Assembly (NCBI RefSeq): GCF_000472445.1
Contig: NZ_AXAJ01000001.1
Coordinates: 1,054,643-1,118,642 of the forward strand
Direction of reading: 5' to 3'
DNA length: 64,000 nt
DNA from: Burkholderia sp. WSM2230
GTDB lineage: Bacteria > Pseudomonadota > Gammaproteobacteria > Burkholderiales > Burkholderiaceae
A model generated the notes under the pieces. The model saw only the letters and a program-made list of their open reading frames with translations, did not search any database and had not been told where the DNA came from. Shown piece after piece: positions 15,649 through 24,137 of the stretch. A program made the position numbers and the translations under genes. The stretch's first letter is position 1. The number at the start of each line of letters is the position of its first letter.

Positions 15649-17504
15649 GAGGCCTCCCGTTGTGTTGCCGCGCCGGCGGCCGCGTCGCCTTGCGCGGTGC
15701 CGGCGTAAATCGTCCTGACGAGTTCGGAGTTGACCACCTCGTCGAAATCGCCTTGCATCACGATGCGCCCCTGATGCAGCACCACGATGCGCGTCGCGAT
15801 GCCGGCGACGAAGTCGAGGTCGTGCTCGACAAGCAGACAACACAGCTTATACCGGTGAGCGAGCGCGGCAAGCACATTGCCGATCTGCGTGCGCTCGGTC
15901 CTGGTGAGACCTGCGGTCGGCTCGTCGAGCAGCACGATGCGCGGTTCGAGCGCGAGCACCATCGCGAGTTCGAGCGCCTGCTGTTCGCCGTGCGAAAGGT
16001 CTTTGGCCACGGCGCCGAGCTTGCGCTCGAGGTTCGTCGCACGAACTACTTCGAGCGCATATGGCGGCAAGGCGAGGGTGCCCGAGCGCCGGACCAACGA
16101 CGGCCGTTCGATCAGGGTACCCGCAATGCGCAGACATTGCGCCACCGTGAGCGTTTCGAAGATGTTGGCGTTCTGGAACTTGCGCCCGAGTCCAAAGCGC
16201 ACGCAACGGTCGGGCGGCAATTGCCGGATGTCGTTGCCGCACAGCATGACCGTGCCGGCCGAGCGCTCGGCGCCATCGCTCATGCAGCGCATCAGCGTCG
16301 TCTTGCCCGCGCCGTTGGGACCGATGAGGCCGACCAGTTCGCCCGCCTGCGCATCCAGGTCGATACCTTGCAGGACCTTGAGGCTGCCGAAATGACGCGC
16401 GACGCCGCTCATGCGCAACGCAGGGGCTGACGCATCCGGCTCGTGCCCGTCGTGCACCGGCCGCTCGACGAGCTCCGGTTCGCGGGCCTCGCCCGCGAGA
16501 TGGCGCAGCGGCGTGAGCAGCAGCGGCACGAGACCTTGCGGCAACAGCACGATGACGGCGACGAACGCGCCACCGAGTATCAGTTGCCACGCGAACGGCA
16601 TGATGCCGCTCAGATACGACGTACCGACGTTGATCAGCAGCGCGCCGATCACCGGGCCCCACAATGTGCCGCGTCCGCCGAGCGCGACCCAGATGATGAG
16701 TTGCGTGCCCAGCACGAAGCCTGTCAGCTCCGGCGCGACCACGCCGCTGAACGAGCCATACCCGAAGCCGGCGAGGCCGGCCACTGCAGCGGTTGCGACG
16801 AGCAGCACGATCTTCACGAGCGACGTGTTGATGCCGAGGTACAGGCAGCGCGATTCGTTGTCGCGAATCGCCGCGAGCACGCGGCCGCCGTCGCTGCGCA
16901 CGAAAATCCACGCGAGCCCCACGACGACCGCGAGCGCCGCGCCTGCGATCCAGTACCACGCTTCGAGCGAAAGATCGAAAGTCTGATAGCCGGTCAGCCC
17001 GGAGCTCGAGCCTGTCCATTCTCCGCCGGAGAGCAGCAGTTGGCTCAGCACGATCGGCAGCACGAGCGACATGACGGTGGCAAAGAACGGCGAAGCGCCG
17101 CGATAGAACGACAGCCAGCCGAGCAGGGCGGCGACGCCCGCTGTCACGGCGAGCGTGGCCGCGAGCGCGAGCAGCACGTACGCCGTCGAAAAGCCGCCGT
17201 GCGTGAACACGAGTCCGGCTGCATAGGCGCCGAGTCCGAAGAACGCCGATTGGCCGAACGTCAGATAGCCGGTGTAGCCCCAGAGAATATCGACCGTCAC
17301 CGCGACAATCGAGAAGAAGAACGCCTGGATCAGCACGTTCAGCAGGTACGAGCCGAACAGGAATGGACCGGCCGCGATCAGCAGAATGCCGAGCACGCCG
17401 ATTGCCGCAACACCGCGCAACGGCTTTTGCCGACTGCCTTGCCGCTTGCCGGCGGGCGACGGCTCGCGCCCGGCATGACCCAGCGACGCGTTGACTTTAG
17501 CCAT
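15645..17504 (-). CDS. Fused LivM/UrtC permease and LivG/UrtD ATPase
   Basis: A 619-residue fusion. Residues 30-330 are a LivM/UrtC-type permease with about nine membrane segments and the F-G-Q-S-A-F-F-G-L-G-A-Y motif. After a polar linker (about 340-360) residues 365-600 are a LivG/UrtD ATPase: Walker A G-P-N-G-A-G-K-T-T, signature L-S-H-G-E-Q-Q, Walker B I-V-L-L-D-E. The start at 17504 (ATGGCTAA) overlaps the stop of the permease gene by eight bases and has AGGGG ahead of it. In most relatives these are two genes; the fusion fixes their stoichiometry. There is no stop or frameshift at the junction. Confidence 0.9.
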   Translation of the reverse strand: MAKVNASLGHAGREPSPAGKRQGSRQKPLRGVAAIGVLGILLIAAGPFLFGSYLLNVLIQAFFFSIVAVTVDILWGYTGYLTFGQSAFFGLGAYAAGLVFTHGGFSTAYVLLALAATLAVTAGVAALLGWLSFYRGASPFFATVMSLVLPIVLSQLLLSGGEWTGSSSGLTGYQTFDLSLEAWYWIAGAALAVVVGLAWIFVRSDGGRVLAAIRDNESRCLYLGINTSLVKIVLLVATAAVAGLAGFGYGSFSGVVAPELTGFVLGTQLIIWVALGGRGTLWGPVIGALLINVGTSYLSGIMPFAWQLILGGAFVAVIVLLPQGLVPLLLTPLRHLAGEAREPELVERPVHDGHEPDASAPALRMSGVARHFGSLKVLQGIDLDAQAGELVGLIGPNGAGKTTLMRCMSDGAERSAGTVMLCGNDIRQLPPDRCVRFGLGRKFQNANIFETLTVAQCLRIAGTLIERPSLVRRSGTLALPPYALEVVRATNLERKLGAVAKDLSHGEQQALELAMVLALEPRIVLLDEPTAGLTRTERTQIGNVLAALAHRYKLCCLLVEHDLDFVAGIATRIVVLHQGRIVMQGDFDEVVNSELVRTIYAGTAQGDAAAGAATQREAS

Positions 17505-18342
17505 GAGAGAACCCCTGCGGACGAACACGCAATGTGAGCGCGGCAAGCACCGCGATGGTCAGCCCGCCGAGCACCGGGCTCACGAACGTGCTGACCAGCA
17601 CCTGGCACGCACCGAACACGAAGCAGGTGACGAGCAGGCTCAGCATCGAATGGCCGGACACCATCACCAGCATGAATGCGCTCACGAGCCATGGCAGACC
17701 CATGTCAGGGTCGACGCTCGATAACGGTGTGATCAACACGCCGGCAAGCGAACCGAAGGCCGCGCCGAGACTGAAGGTGATGAAGCGGATACGTCCCGAA
17801 TGAATGCCGAGACCGCGGGCGAGGTCTTCATTCATGATGACCGCACGCGTTTTCACGCCGAAGCGGGTGCCCGTCAACAGCGCAGTCATGGCCGCGCAGA
17901 TGCCGAGCGCAACCGGAATCAGCAGCAGGCGATAAGCGGAATAGTCTGTGCCCGCAATCGAAACCACGCCCTTGAGCGGCGTTTCGACGAACTGCACCTC
18001 GCGGCCGAACGTCATCACGATGAATTGCCCGATCACGATGCCGAGGCCCCACGTGGCGAGAATCGCGTCGAGCGGCCGCTTGTACAGAGGCCGCACGATG
18101 ATCCACTCGACGAGCATGCCGACCACTGTGCCGACCACGACGGCAAGCGGCAGGCCGAGCCACGGGTTGAGCTTCAACTGCGTGACGACGAAGCTCGCGT
18201 ATGCGCCCATTGTCAGCAACGCGCCGTGCGCGAAGTTGACGATCTTCATGACGCCGAAAATCACCATCAGGCCGGCGGTGACGATGAACAGCACGGCCGT
18301 GGTGGTCAGAATGTCTAATGCGAGAACCATGGTTGTCTCCAT
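17497..18342 (-). CDS. ABC transporter permease, LivH/UrtB type
   Basis: A 281-residue inner-membrane permease with about eight hydrophobic segments. The N-I-V-N-F-A-H-G-type motif (K-I-V-N-F-A-H-G-A) and the loop with A-R-G-L-G-I are characteristic of the LivH/UrtB family. It pairs with the fused permease-ATPase to form the membrane channel. It overlaps that gene by eight bases, which suggests coupled translation. The substrate is probably an amide or related nitrogen compound, judged from the enzymes in the operon. Confidence 0.9.
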   Translation of the reverse strand: METTMVLALDILTTTAVLFIVTAGLMVIFGVMKIVNFAHGALLTMGAYASFVVTQLKLNPWLGLPLAVVVGTVVGMLVEWIIVRPLYKRPLDAILATWGLGIVIGQFIVMTFGREVQFVETPLKGVVSIAGTDYSAYRLLLIPVALGICAAMTALLTGTRFGVKTRAVIMNEDLARGLGIHSGRIRFITFSLGAAFGSLAGVLITPLSSVDPDMGLPWLVSAFMLVMVSGHSMLSLLVTCFVFGACQVLVSTFVSPVLGGLTIAVLAALTLRVRPQGFSHG

Positions 18343-18424
18343 TCGTATCCGCCAGAACGCGGGGCGTCGCGCGGCATTGCGCGGCGGCGCTGCGCTTAGG
18401 CGGATGCCGTATTGCCGGTAGCGC

Positions 18425-19594
18425 CTACTTGATGTTCGGGCACTGCGCGCCCGGATCGACGTCCGGGAAAGTCTGCAGGATCTTCACCGAGCCGTCCGGC
18501 TGGATCTGCCCGAGACGCATCGCAAGCGGCGTATGCCGGCTCTTGACCATTTCGATCTGACCGCGCGGTCCATTGAACGATACCTGATCGAGCGCCTTGA
18601 TGACCTTGGCGGAATCCGTGGAGCCCGCTTTCTCCACTGCGGCCTTGTAGAGGAAAAACGCCTCGTACTGCGGCTCGGAAAGCTCGTTCGGCGTCTTCAC
18701 GTCCTTGCCGAAGCGCTTGTCCATCGCGGCGAGAAACTTCTTGTTGGCCGAGGTATCAATACTCGTTAGATAGGAGCCCGACATATAGATGCCGGTCGCG
18801 ACGTCGCCCATGCTCTTCGCCGTGCCTTCGTCGATAGCGAGATTGCCGTACGGCAGTGTCAGGCCCGAACCCTTCAACTGCTTCGCGAGTGCGACGTTGG
18901 GCGCGCCGCCCGCCGTCGCGCTGATCAGCGCATCGGGATGCGCGGCGCGGATCTTCGAGAGAATCGGCGTCCAGTCCGTGCCGTCGGTCGGCAGATATTC
19001 TTCGCCCACCACCTTGCCGCCGTGCGCCTCGATGTATTTGCGCGTGAACTGCAGCATCCCGCGGCCGAAAGCGTAGTCGTTGCCGACCAGATAGAAGGTC
19101 TTCGCGCCCTTCGCCTTCGCGAAGTAGTCGACCACCGGCGCAACCTGCTGTTCCGGCACCCAGCCGTTCACGTACATCCACGGATTGCACGAGCGTCCTT
19201 CATAGAACGACGTGTAGATAAACGGCTTCTTGCCGCGCGCGACGATCGGCAGCGCCGCATTGCGCGCGGCGCTCGTCTCCATCGAGATGATCGCGTCGAC
19301 GTTCTTCTGGAACACGAGCGTGTCGTAGGCCTTCTGCGCGCCGACTGCGCCGGATGCGTCGTCGGTGATTTCCAGCTGGACAGGCCGGCCGAGAATGCCG
19401 CCCGACGCGTTGATTTCATCGACGGCGAGTTGCGACGCCTGCACCACCGCGGGCGCGACCACGCTGTTCGCGCCGGACAGCCCGACCGCTACGCCGATCC
19501 GGATGGGGTCAGCGGCAAACACGCTCGCGCAGGTCCCGGCGCCGGCGATTGCCGCGACGGCGGCAACCAGAAAGAGTTTGGTGATTGGTCTCAT
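18425..19594 (-). CDS. Periplasmic substrate-binding protein of the amide/branched-chain transporter
   Basis: A 389-residue exported protein. Residues 1-28 are a Sec signal peptide with likely cleavage after A-S-V-F-A. The mature part is a type I periplasmic-binding protein, starting I-R-I-G-V-A-V-G-L-S-G, with a Y-E-G-R-S-C ligand loop and Y-L-V-G-N-D-Y-A-F-G-R-G, as in urea/amide and leucine receptors. It delivers the substrate to the adjacent LivHMGF-like permease. It lies second in the operon, 54 bases after the nitrilase-family gene. Confidence 0.9.
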   Translation of the reverse strand: MRPITKLFLVAAVAAIAGAGTCASVFAADPIRIGVAVGLSGANSVVAPAVVQASQLAVDEINASGGILGRPVQLEITDDASGAVGAQKAYDTLVFQKNVDAIISMETSAARNAALPIVARGKKPFIYTSFYEGRSCNPWMYVNGWVPEQQVAPVVDYFAKAKGAKTFYLVGNDYAFGRGMLQFTRKYIEAHGGKVVGEEYLPTDGTDWTPILSKIRAAHPDALISATAGGAPNVALAKQLKGSGLTLPYGNLAIDEGTAKSMGDVATGIYMSGSYLTSIDTSANKKFLAAMDKRFGKDVKTPNELSEPQYEAFFLYKAAVEKAGSTDSAKVIKALDQVSFNGPRGQIEMVKSRHTPLAMRLGQIQPDGSVKILQTFPDVDPGAQCPNIK

Positions 19595-19648
19595 GATGTC
19601 CTTCGCAGTGGTTGTGAGTAGGGTGAGGTTCCACGAACACGGCAGCGC

Positions 19649-20539
19649 TCAGGTCTGGAAAGAAGGCCAGCGCGCGCCCAGCATCGGGTCGTACACATCC
19701 GCGCGGCGATCGCGCAGCACGTGATTGAATGCGTTGAGCGTGCGCCCGGCGCGAGTCCGCTTTACATCAATGGTCGCGTACAGCACTTCTTCGCGGTCGA
19801 TGCTCGCGGGACCCGCCAACGGCCAGCCGTCCCCGCCCACGATCAGGCTCTGCCCGATGAACAGTTGCCCGCGCTCGGTGCCGATGCGGTTCGCGCACGC
19901 GATCGCCATGCCGTTGCTGTGCGCGGCCGCCATCGTCAGGGTGGCGGCCATCGCGGAGCGGTCGTCGGGCTGCGAGGGCATCGGCACCCAGTTGGTCGGC
20001 ACGCAGACAATGTCCGCGCCCTGCATGGCCGCGAGCCGGTAGGTCTCGGGAAACCAGCCGTCGTAGCAGATTGCAATTGCAATGCGCCCAAGCGGGGTGC
20101 CGAACACGGGCACGCCGCGGTCGCCCGGTTCGAAGAAACGGTTTTCGTTATTCCACAGATGCAGCTTGCGATAGATGCCGATGTGGCCGGAAGGGCCGGT
20201 GAAAAGCGCCGAGTTATACAGGCGCTTACCGGCACGTTCGGCAATGCCCGTGACGATATGAATGCCGAGACGCTGCGCCGCGTCGGCGAAGAGCGCGGCG
20301 CTCTCGCCATCGGGCAGTCCTTCGGCCAGCGAGAAAGCCTCGTCGCGGTCCGCGAACACGTAACCGGTCGTCGCCAGCTCGGGCAGCACGACAAGCGACG
20401 CGCCTTGGCTCGCGGCGGTTTCCACATGCCGGATCAGGCGCGCCACGTTGGCGCGTTTGGCGCCGATGTGCGGCTCCATCTGCACGCACGCGATGACGGG
20501 TTCCTCCAAGCCGGGCTTTGCCAGGTCGTAGTGCGACAT
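19649..20539 (-). CDS. Nitrilase-superfamily carbon-nitrogen hydrolase
   Basis: A 296-residue enzyme. The triad is Glu54 (L-P-E-L-A), Lys125 (Y-R-K-L-H) and Cys159 (I-C-Y-D-G). The sequence around the cysteine and the W-N-N-E-N-R-F-F-E-P-G segment fit amidase or carbamoylase branches better than true nitrilases, but substrate class cannot be fixed. The ATG at 20539 is preceded by GGGAGA; longer upstream reading frames run through the leader terminator and are rejected. It is the first gene of an eight-gene operon and would be the first product made when the leader terminator is overcome. Confidence 0.88.
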   Translation of the reverse strand: MSHYDLAKPGLEEPVIACVQMEPHIGAKRANVARLIRHVETAASQGASLVVLPELATTGYVFADRDEAFSLAEGLPDGESAALFADAAQRLGIHIVTGIAERAGKRLYNSALFTGPSGHIGIYRKLHLWNNENRFFEPGDRGVPVFGTPLGRIAIAICYDGWFPETYRLAAMQGADIVCVPTNWVPMPSQPDDRSAMAATLTMAAAHSNGMAIACANRIGTERGQLFIGQSLIVGGDGWPLAGPASIDREEVLYATIDVKRTRAGRTLNAFNHVLRDRRADVYDPMLGARWPSFQT

Positions 20540-20565
20540 TGCTGTTTTCGTCTCCCAAAACAAAA

Positions 20566-20604
20566 AGCCCCCTGACCAGCGTTGAAAACGCAAGTTAGGG
20601 GGCT
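20566..20604 (-). terminator. Intrinsic terminator in the leader of the amide operon
   Basis: On the minus strand AGCCCCCT (20604-20597) pairs with AGGGGGCT (20573-20566), enclosing a smaller GCGTT-TTC-AACGC stem. It is followed by TTTTTGTTTT (from 20566 down to 20557). It lies between the promoter and the first gene, so it would stop transcription unless prevented. Confidence 0.85.
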
Positions 20605-20640
20605 GCATAGCCTTCCATGTAGCACGGCAACGTTGCCGTG
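20601..20640 (-). promoter_or_regulatory. Candidate ANTAR RNA target: hexaloop hairpin and overlapping second hairpin
   Basis: A perfect 18-base inverted repeat, CACGGCAACGTTGCCGTG (20640-20623), folds into a six-pair stem with hexaloop AACGTT; loop base 1 is A and base 4 is G, the two positions conserved in ANTAR targets. Ten bases later GGCT-ATGC-AGCC (20612-20601) can form a second hairpin that uses part of the terminator's 5' arm, making the two exclusive. Its loop fits the consensus less well (G at position 4 of TATGCA, but T at position 1). Confidence 0.6.
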
Positions 20641-20677
20641 TGCCGCCACAAACATGCATGGCGACAGACTGGAATCG

Positions 20678-20706
20678 AATTTATGAAATCAAATTTCCCA
20701 TGTCAA
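20678..20706 (-). promoter_or_regulatory. Sigma70 promoter of the amide operon
   Basis: TTGACA (20706-20701) and TAAATT (20683-20678) are separated by 17 bases on the minus strand, a near-consensus pair. The implied transcript starts near 20671, giving a leader of about 130 bases that contains the hairpins and terminator. Confidence 0.75.
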
Positions 20707-20759
20707 GCAATAAGGCCGCTTATAGGGAAAGCACTTGTTTTGCGGCGAGCCGTGCGCCT

Positions 20760-23189
20760 TCACAGCAACTCCTGGTAGTACGGCGAATTCGGCGGCAGTT
20801 TGCCGCCCTGACGGCGCACGAACTGCTGCACGCCGTGCGTTGCCGATGCCAGCGCGCCACTCGCGAAGCCGCCCTCGAACGTCAGCTCCTCGCCGATCGC
20901 GATTGCGCCGTCGCTCATCCGCAATAGCGCCGCGTACAGCGTGCGCGTGTTGTCGAGCTGGTCGGGCCCGTCCATCTTGAACGCGCCCCACTGGTGACGC
21001 TCGAGACCCCAGTGCGTGTACGCAATGCCGTCGCGGCTCTGCTCGACGACGTCGGCGAGATTCGCGAGTTTCTGATGAGCCGGATTGTCCGGATCGCGCG
21101 AGGCAACGTCGCGAAGCGTCCGGATATACATGTCCATCTGCTCGCGGCCCGTCATGCCGGCGACCTTCGTCGAATTGTCGCCGAGCGTATAGCTCGGGTA
21201 GACCACGGCGCCGCCGTCGCCGGCCGGCACCACATACGACTGCTGGAACAGTTCGTCAGCCTGAACATTGCCCGGCAGTTCGCGATCTTCCATCAGGTCC
21301 GCGGCGATCTTGACAGCCATCTTGGTGGCGCCCACCACACGTGCGTCCTTGATGGCGGCGGCGAAGTCTTCCGGCAGGAGCGGCTCCGAACCCGCTTGCG
21401 GACCGGTCAGTCCAAGACGTACGGCCTCGCGCGGACCGCCGGCAAAAAATAGTTCGTCGTACTGTTCTGTTTTTGTTTCGTTGTTCGTCTTGTCGAGCCA
21501 CGTGACGTGATACTTGCCGTCCACTTTCTTGATGCTCGTGACTTCGGCGTTCAGTTGAATCGCGTTCTGCTCGGCAAGCGATACGGCGCCTTCGGGCAGA
21601 TCGTCGCTGTCCTCGATCATCTTGTGCAGCGGCGCATCCGCGCCGTCGACGAGCGCGACGTGATCCTCGAGACGCTCGTCCACGAGGAAGCGGAATTCCT
21701 CCAGAAAGCCCGTGCTGAAGTAGCCAGAATAGCCGCCCACGCCGATGCCGGTCGCGCCGAACGTGCGCCATTCGTCCTTGTTCCAGGTAATGCCCTTTTC
21801 GTTCAACAGTGCCTTCAGGCCGGACTGGAATGTGTGGCTGTCGAACTTCTGCTTTGCATCGTCGCAAAGCTCGCGAAAACGCGCGGTATCGCCCGCGTCG
21901 CGCGCCTCGCGGATCGGCGCGAGCAGCGGCTCGGTCATCGAGCGCATCACGTCTTCGGCGACCTTGCGCATCGTTGCGTTCTCGGGCGGCTCGCCCGGCT
22001 GCGCTTCATAAACCTTGCCGCCGATAATGTACGAAGTCGGCACCGAGCTCGAGTTCGGAAACGGCACATGCTCGAGCCCATAGTGGTCGGCAATGCTCCA
22101 GTAGAAGTTGCCGCGCGTCGTGTGAAAACGCATGCCGCCTGGATGATAGGGCGTCGGGTCGCCTTCCCAGCGCCCAGAGGCAATCCGTCCGCCGATGTGG
22201 TCCGCCTGCTCGAGTACGTTCGGCTTCACGCCGATGCGGTTCAGCGCGTCCGCCGCCATGATGCCGGCCGGGCCCGCGCCGACCACGCACACCTTGATGT
22301 TCTCCGCCACGCCTTCCGGTAAGGTGCCGACCTGGCGGTTGTTGTCCCACCAGAAGCCGGTGTAGTCGTACATGTGATCGAGCGGCATGGTCATGCGCAG
22401 ATCGGTAAAGCGGTCCTTCAGCAGTGCTTTGAGCTCTGCGTCGTCGCCGGCGGCCTTCATTGGCATGGCCAGATTCTGACGGGCCTCCGGCGTGCACGAA
22501 TTGAGCAGTTGTGCGGCGCGCTCGGGTTTCATGAAGACCGCTGTATGTTCGAGCCAGTCGCGCACCGGCGTGCGCGGCAGATCGTGTGCAGCCTGACGTG
22601 TCGTGTCGCCGAGAAGTTCGGACTGCTCGGCACCGAGAGTGTTGAGCACGTCGCCTTGCTCGGCCTCGCAGAGCGCGTGCCATTGCAGCGTCGTTTCGAG
22701 GTGCAGCTGCTCGCGCTGCGGTCCCGCTTCCATGCTGGCGAGCCGGGTCAGATTCCTGTTCACTGCGGGGCCGAGCTTGTTGCGATCGCGCGGCCAGTCG
22801 CCCACCGGCTCCTTGAAATAGCGGCCGACCGATTGCGGAGTCAGCGGCGGCAGTGCGCGTCCGACTGTCGACAACGTGTTGTCGCGAGCGAGCGCGCCCG
22901 AACCGCTCGCCTTCAGATGCTCGCCCATGAACGCCTTGCCTGATGGCCACTGGGTGCGCGAGGCTGGCGCGCCTGCCTCGGGCGTCGCTGCGGGCAGCGC
23001 CTGGCGCTGGCGCGCCGCGGGTGCCGTCTCTCCCGATCGTTCCGCGCCCCGCGCTCGGGCAGGCGGCAGCCCGGGTGCAAGCGGCTGCGGCGTGGCCGCC
23101 GGTCTGGCCGGCTCGGAGGGCATTCCGCCGGGCGGCGGCAGATGCGGGTCGCTACCAGATGAAGAGGAGCCAGGTTCGATATGAGGCAT
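20760..23189 (-). CDS. Tryptophan 2-monooxygenase (IaaM)-like flavin amine oxidase, candidate type III effector
   Basis: An 809-residue protein started at the ATG at 23189 (AGGGA nine bases upstream). Residues 1-80 are Pro/Ser/Ala/Arg-rich and disordered-looking, as in type III signals; residues 80-295 are helical and unrecognised. From residue 298 the protein is a flavin amine oxidase: G-A-G-P-A-G at 304-309, H-I-G-G-R, and a closing G-E-E-L-T-F-E-G-G segment. Several motifs recall IaaM: T-G-I-G-V-G-G-Y with F-S-T-G-F-L-E-E-F-R, and W-G-A-F-K-M before the C-terminus. IaaM converts tryptophan to indole-3-acetamide, an auxin precursor. An exact hrpII box with correctly spaced -10 lies upstream, tying expression to HrpB. 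Effector status is inferred; a cytoplasmic oxidase of another amino acid is the main alternative. Confidence 0.8.
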   Translation of the reverse strand: MPHIEPGSSSSGSDPHLPPPGGMPSEPARPAATPQPLAPGLPPARARGAERSGETAPAARQRQALPAATPEAGAPASRTQWPSGKAFMGEHLKASGSGALARDNTLSTVGRALPPLTPQSVGRYFKEPVGDWPRDRNKLGPAVNRNLTRLASMEAGPQREQLHLETTLQWHALCEAEQGDVLNTLGAEQSELLGDTTRQAAHDLPRTPVRDWLEHTAVFMKPERAAQLLNSCTPEARQNLAMPMKAAGDDAELKALLKDRFTDLRMTMPLDHMYDYTGFWWDNNRQVGTLPEGVAENIKVCVVGAGPAGIMAADALNRIGVKPNVLEQADHIGGRIASGRWEGDPTPYHPGGMRFHTTRGNFYWSIADHYGLEHVPFPNSSSVPTSYIIGGKVYEAQPGEPPENATMRKVAEDVMRSMTEPLLAPIREARDAGDTARFRELCDDAKQKFDSHTFQSGLKALLNEKGITWNKDEWRTFGATGIGVGGYSGYFSTGFLEEFRFLVDERLEDHVALVDGADAPLHKMIEDSDDLPEGAVSLAEQNAIQLNAEVTSIKKVDGKYHVTWLDKTNNETKTEQYDELFFAGGPREAVRLGLTGPQAGSEPLLPEDFAAAIKDARVVGATKMAVKIAADLMEDRELPGNVQADELFQQSYVVPAGDGGAVVYPSYTLGDNSTKVAGMTGREQMDMYIRTLRDVASRDPDNPAHQKLANLADVVEQSRDGIAYTHWGLERHQWGAFKMDGPDQLDNTRTLYAALLRMSDGAIAIGEELTFEGGFASGALASATHGVQQFVRRQGGKLPPNSPYYQELL

Positions 23190-23444
23190 GTTGTATTCCC
23201 TGTTGAGTTGTCTCGACGTCATGACGGCGTGAATCGACTGGCTTCACAGCATGTGTGAGCGCAGGCCGCTGGCGGCGCATGACGGATGAAGGGCGCGCGG
23301 CAAGCAATGCATGACGTGCCCGGGGCGGACATCGCCGGCCAGCGGATGCGGCGGCCGATGAGCGGCCGACCCACGCCAGCGGTGAGTCCGGCCGCATGCA
23401 GCGGCGACGGCAGCGTTGCTGCGTGAACGTTGATACCGCTAGGA

Positions 23445-23505
23445 AAGTTACTATCGTGGGCGCCGTGCGCCGGCAAGGAAGCGAATCGCGTGACGGAGAA
23501 ACGAA
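23445..23505 (-). promoter_or_regulatory. Exact hrpII box and -10 element before the IaaM-like gene
   Basis: On the minus strand TTCG (23505-23502), 16 bases, TTCG (23485-23482). After 31 bases follows TAACTT (23450-23445), matching YANNNT. The gap between this promoter and the ATG at 23189 is about 250 bases and shows no other gene. The box lies some 14 kb from the HrpB-type gene. Confidence 0.8.
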
Positions 23506-23554
23506 CAGGGAAGGGTGAGTTGTCAGCGTTTCGTGACGTGGAGATGCGAACGCA

Positions 23555-24031
23555 TCACCGTGCATTCATCGCACGTGGAACTACGAGCGTGCGGGCGACT
23601 TCGTGAACCGCATCTTCTTCAGAGCGTTTGCCTGCGATCACCCATAGCCCGTTGAGCTGCGCCGGCAAGCGGCGCGCGTCGCCCGAAAAGACCGCCACGT
23701 TGAGAGCGGAGCCATGTTGAGCGCCGTGCATCGCGCGGTTTGCACCCACGCAGTTCCAGCAGAACGAACCGAGTGCCGACGCGGACGAGCGTACGAGGTG
23801 GATCACGACGTCGACTCCATCGCTATCGGGATCGTGCATGATCTCCCACGCGAGCCGGCCCCCGAGCGTCGGCAGGTTTTCGCCCCAGCGTAGCACTTCA
23901 GGTTTGTCGAAACCCCATAAACGCAGACCGATTCGAAGCGGCAACGCGTTGGTGAATGCCGGCTTGCTACGATAAAGAGCCTCAGCGCCCGTGGCATGAA
24001 AAAATGAGCGGCGCGTTGTTGCGTGGATCAT
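23555..24031 (-). CDS. Hypothetical protein, 158 residues
   Basis: An open frame with codon use like its neighbours, starting at the ATG at 24031. I recognise no family. It has W-G-F and W-E-I motifs, a central V-D-V-V-I-H-L-V strand followed by a Ser/Ala stretch and C-W-N-C, then a V-A-V-F-S-G-D-A-R-R strand. There is no signal peptide or membrane segment. It sits between the AraC regulator and the hrpII promoter of the IaaM-like gene, on the same strand. Its small size would suit a secretion chaperone, but it is neither clearly acidic nor clearly amphipathic, so I do not call it one. Confidence 0.5.
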   Translation of the reverse strand: MIHATTRRSFFHATGAEALYRSKPAFTNALPLRIGLRLWGFDKPEVLRWGENLPTLGGRLAWEIMHDPDSDGVDVVIHLVRSSASALGSFCWNCVGANRAMHGAQHGSALNVAVFSGDARRLPAQLNGLWVIAGKRSEEDAVHEVARTLVVPRAMNAR

Positions 24032-24137
24032 GGTCGGAATCGCGAAGTCGATGACGGCGGACGCTGCCGCGCAAGATGCAACAAGCGGCGTAGCCGGCGA
24101 TGCGTAAAGGAAATGGAAACGAAGGCGCTGTGCCCGC

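Noticed and set aside
20623..20640. Perfect inverted repeat considered as a DNA operator
   Set aside because: It lies downstream of the promoter in the leader, next to a terminator, with an ANTAR gene in the operon; an RNA hairpin explains it better.
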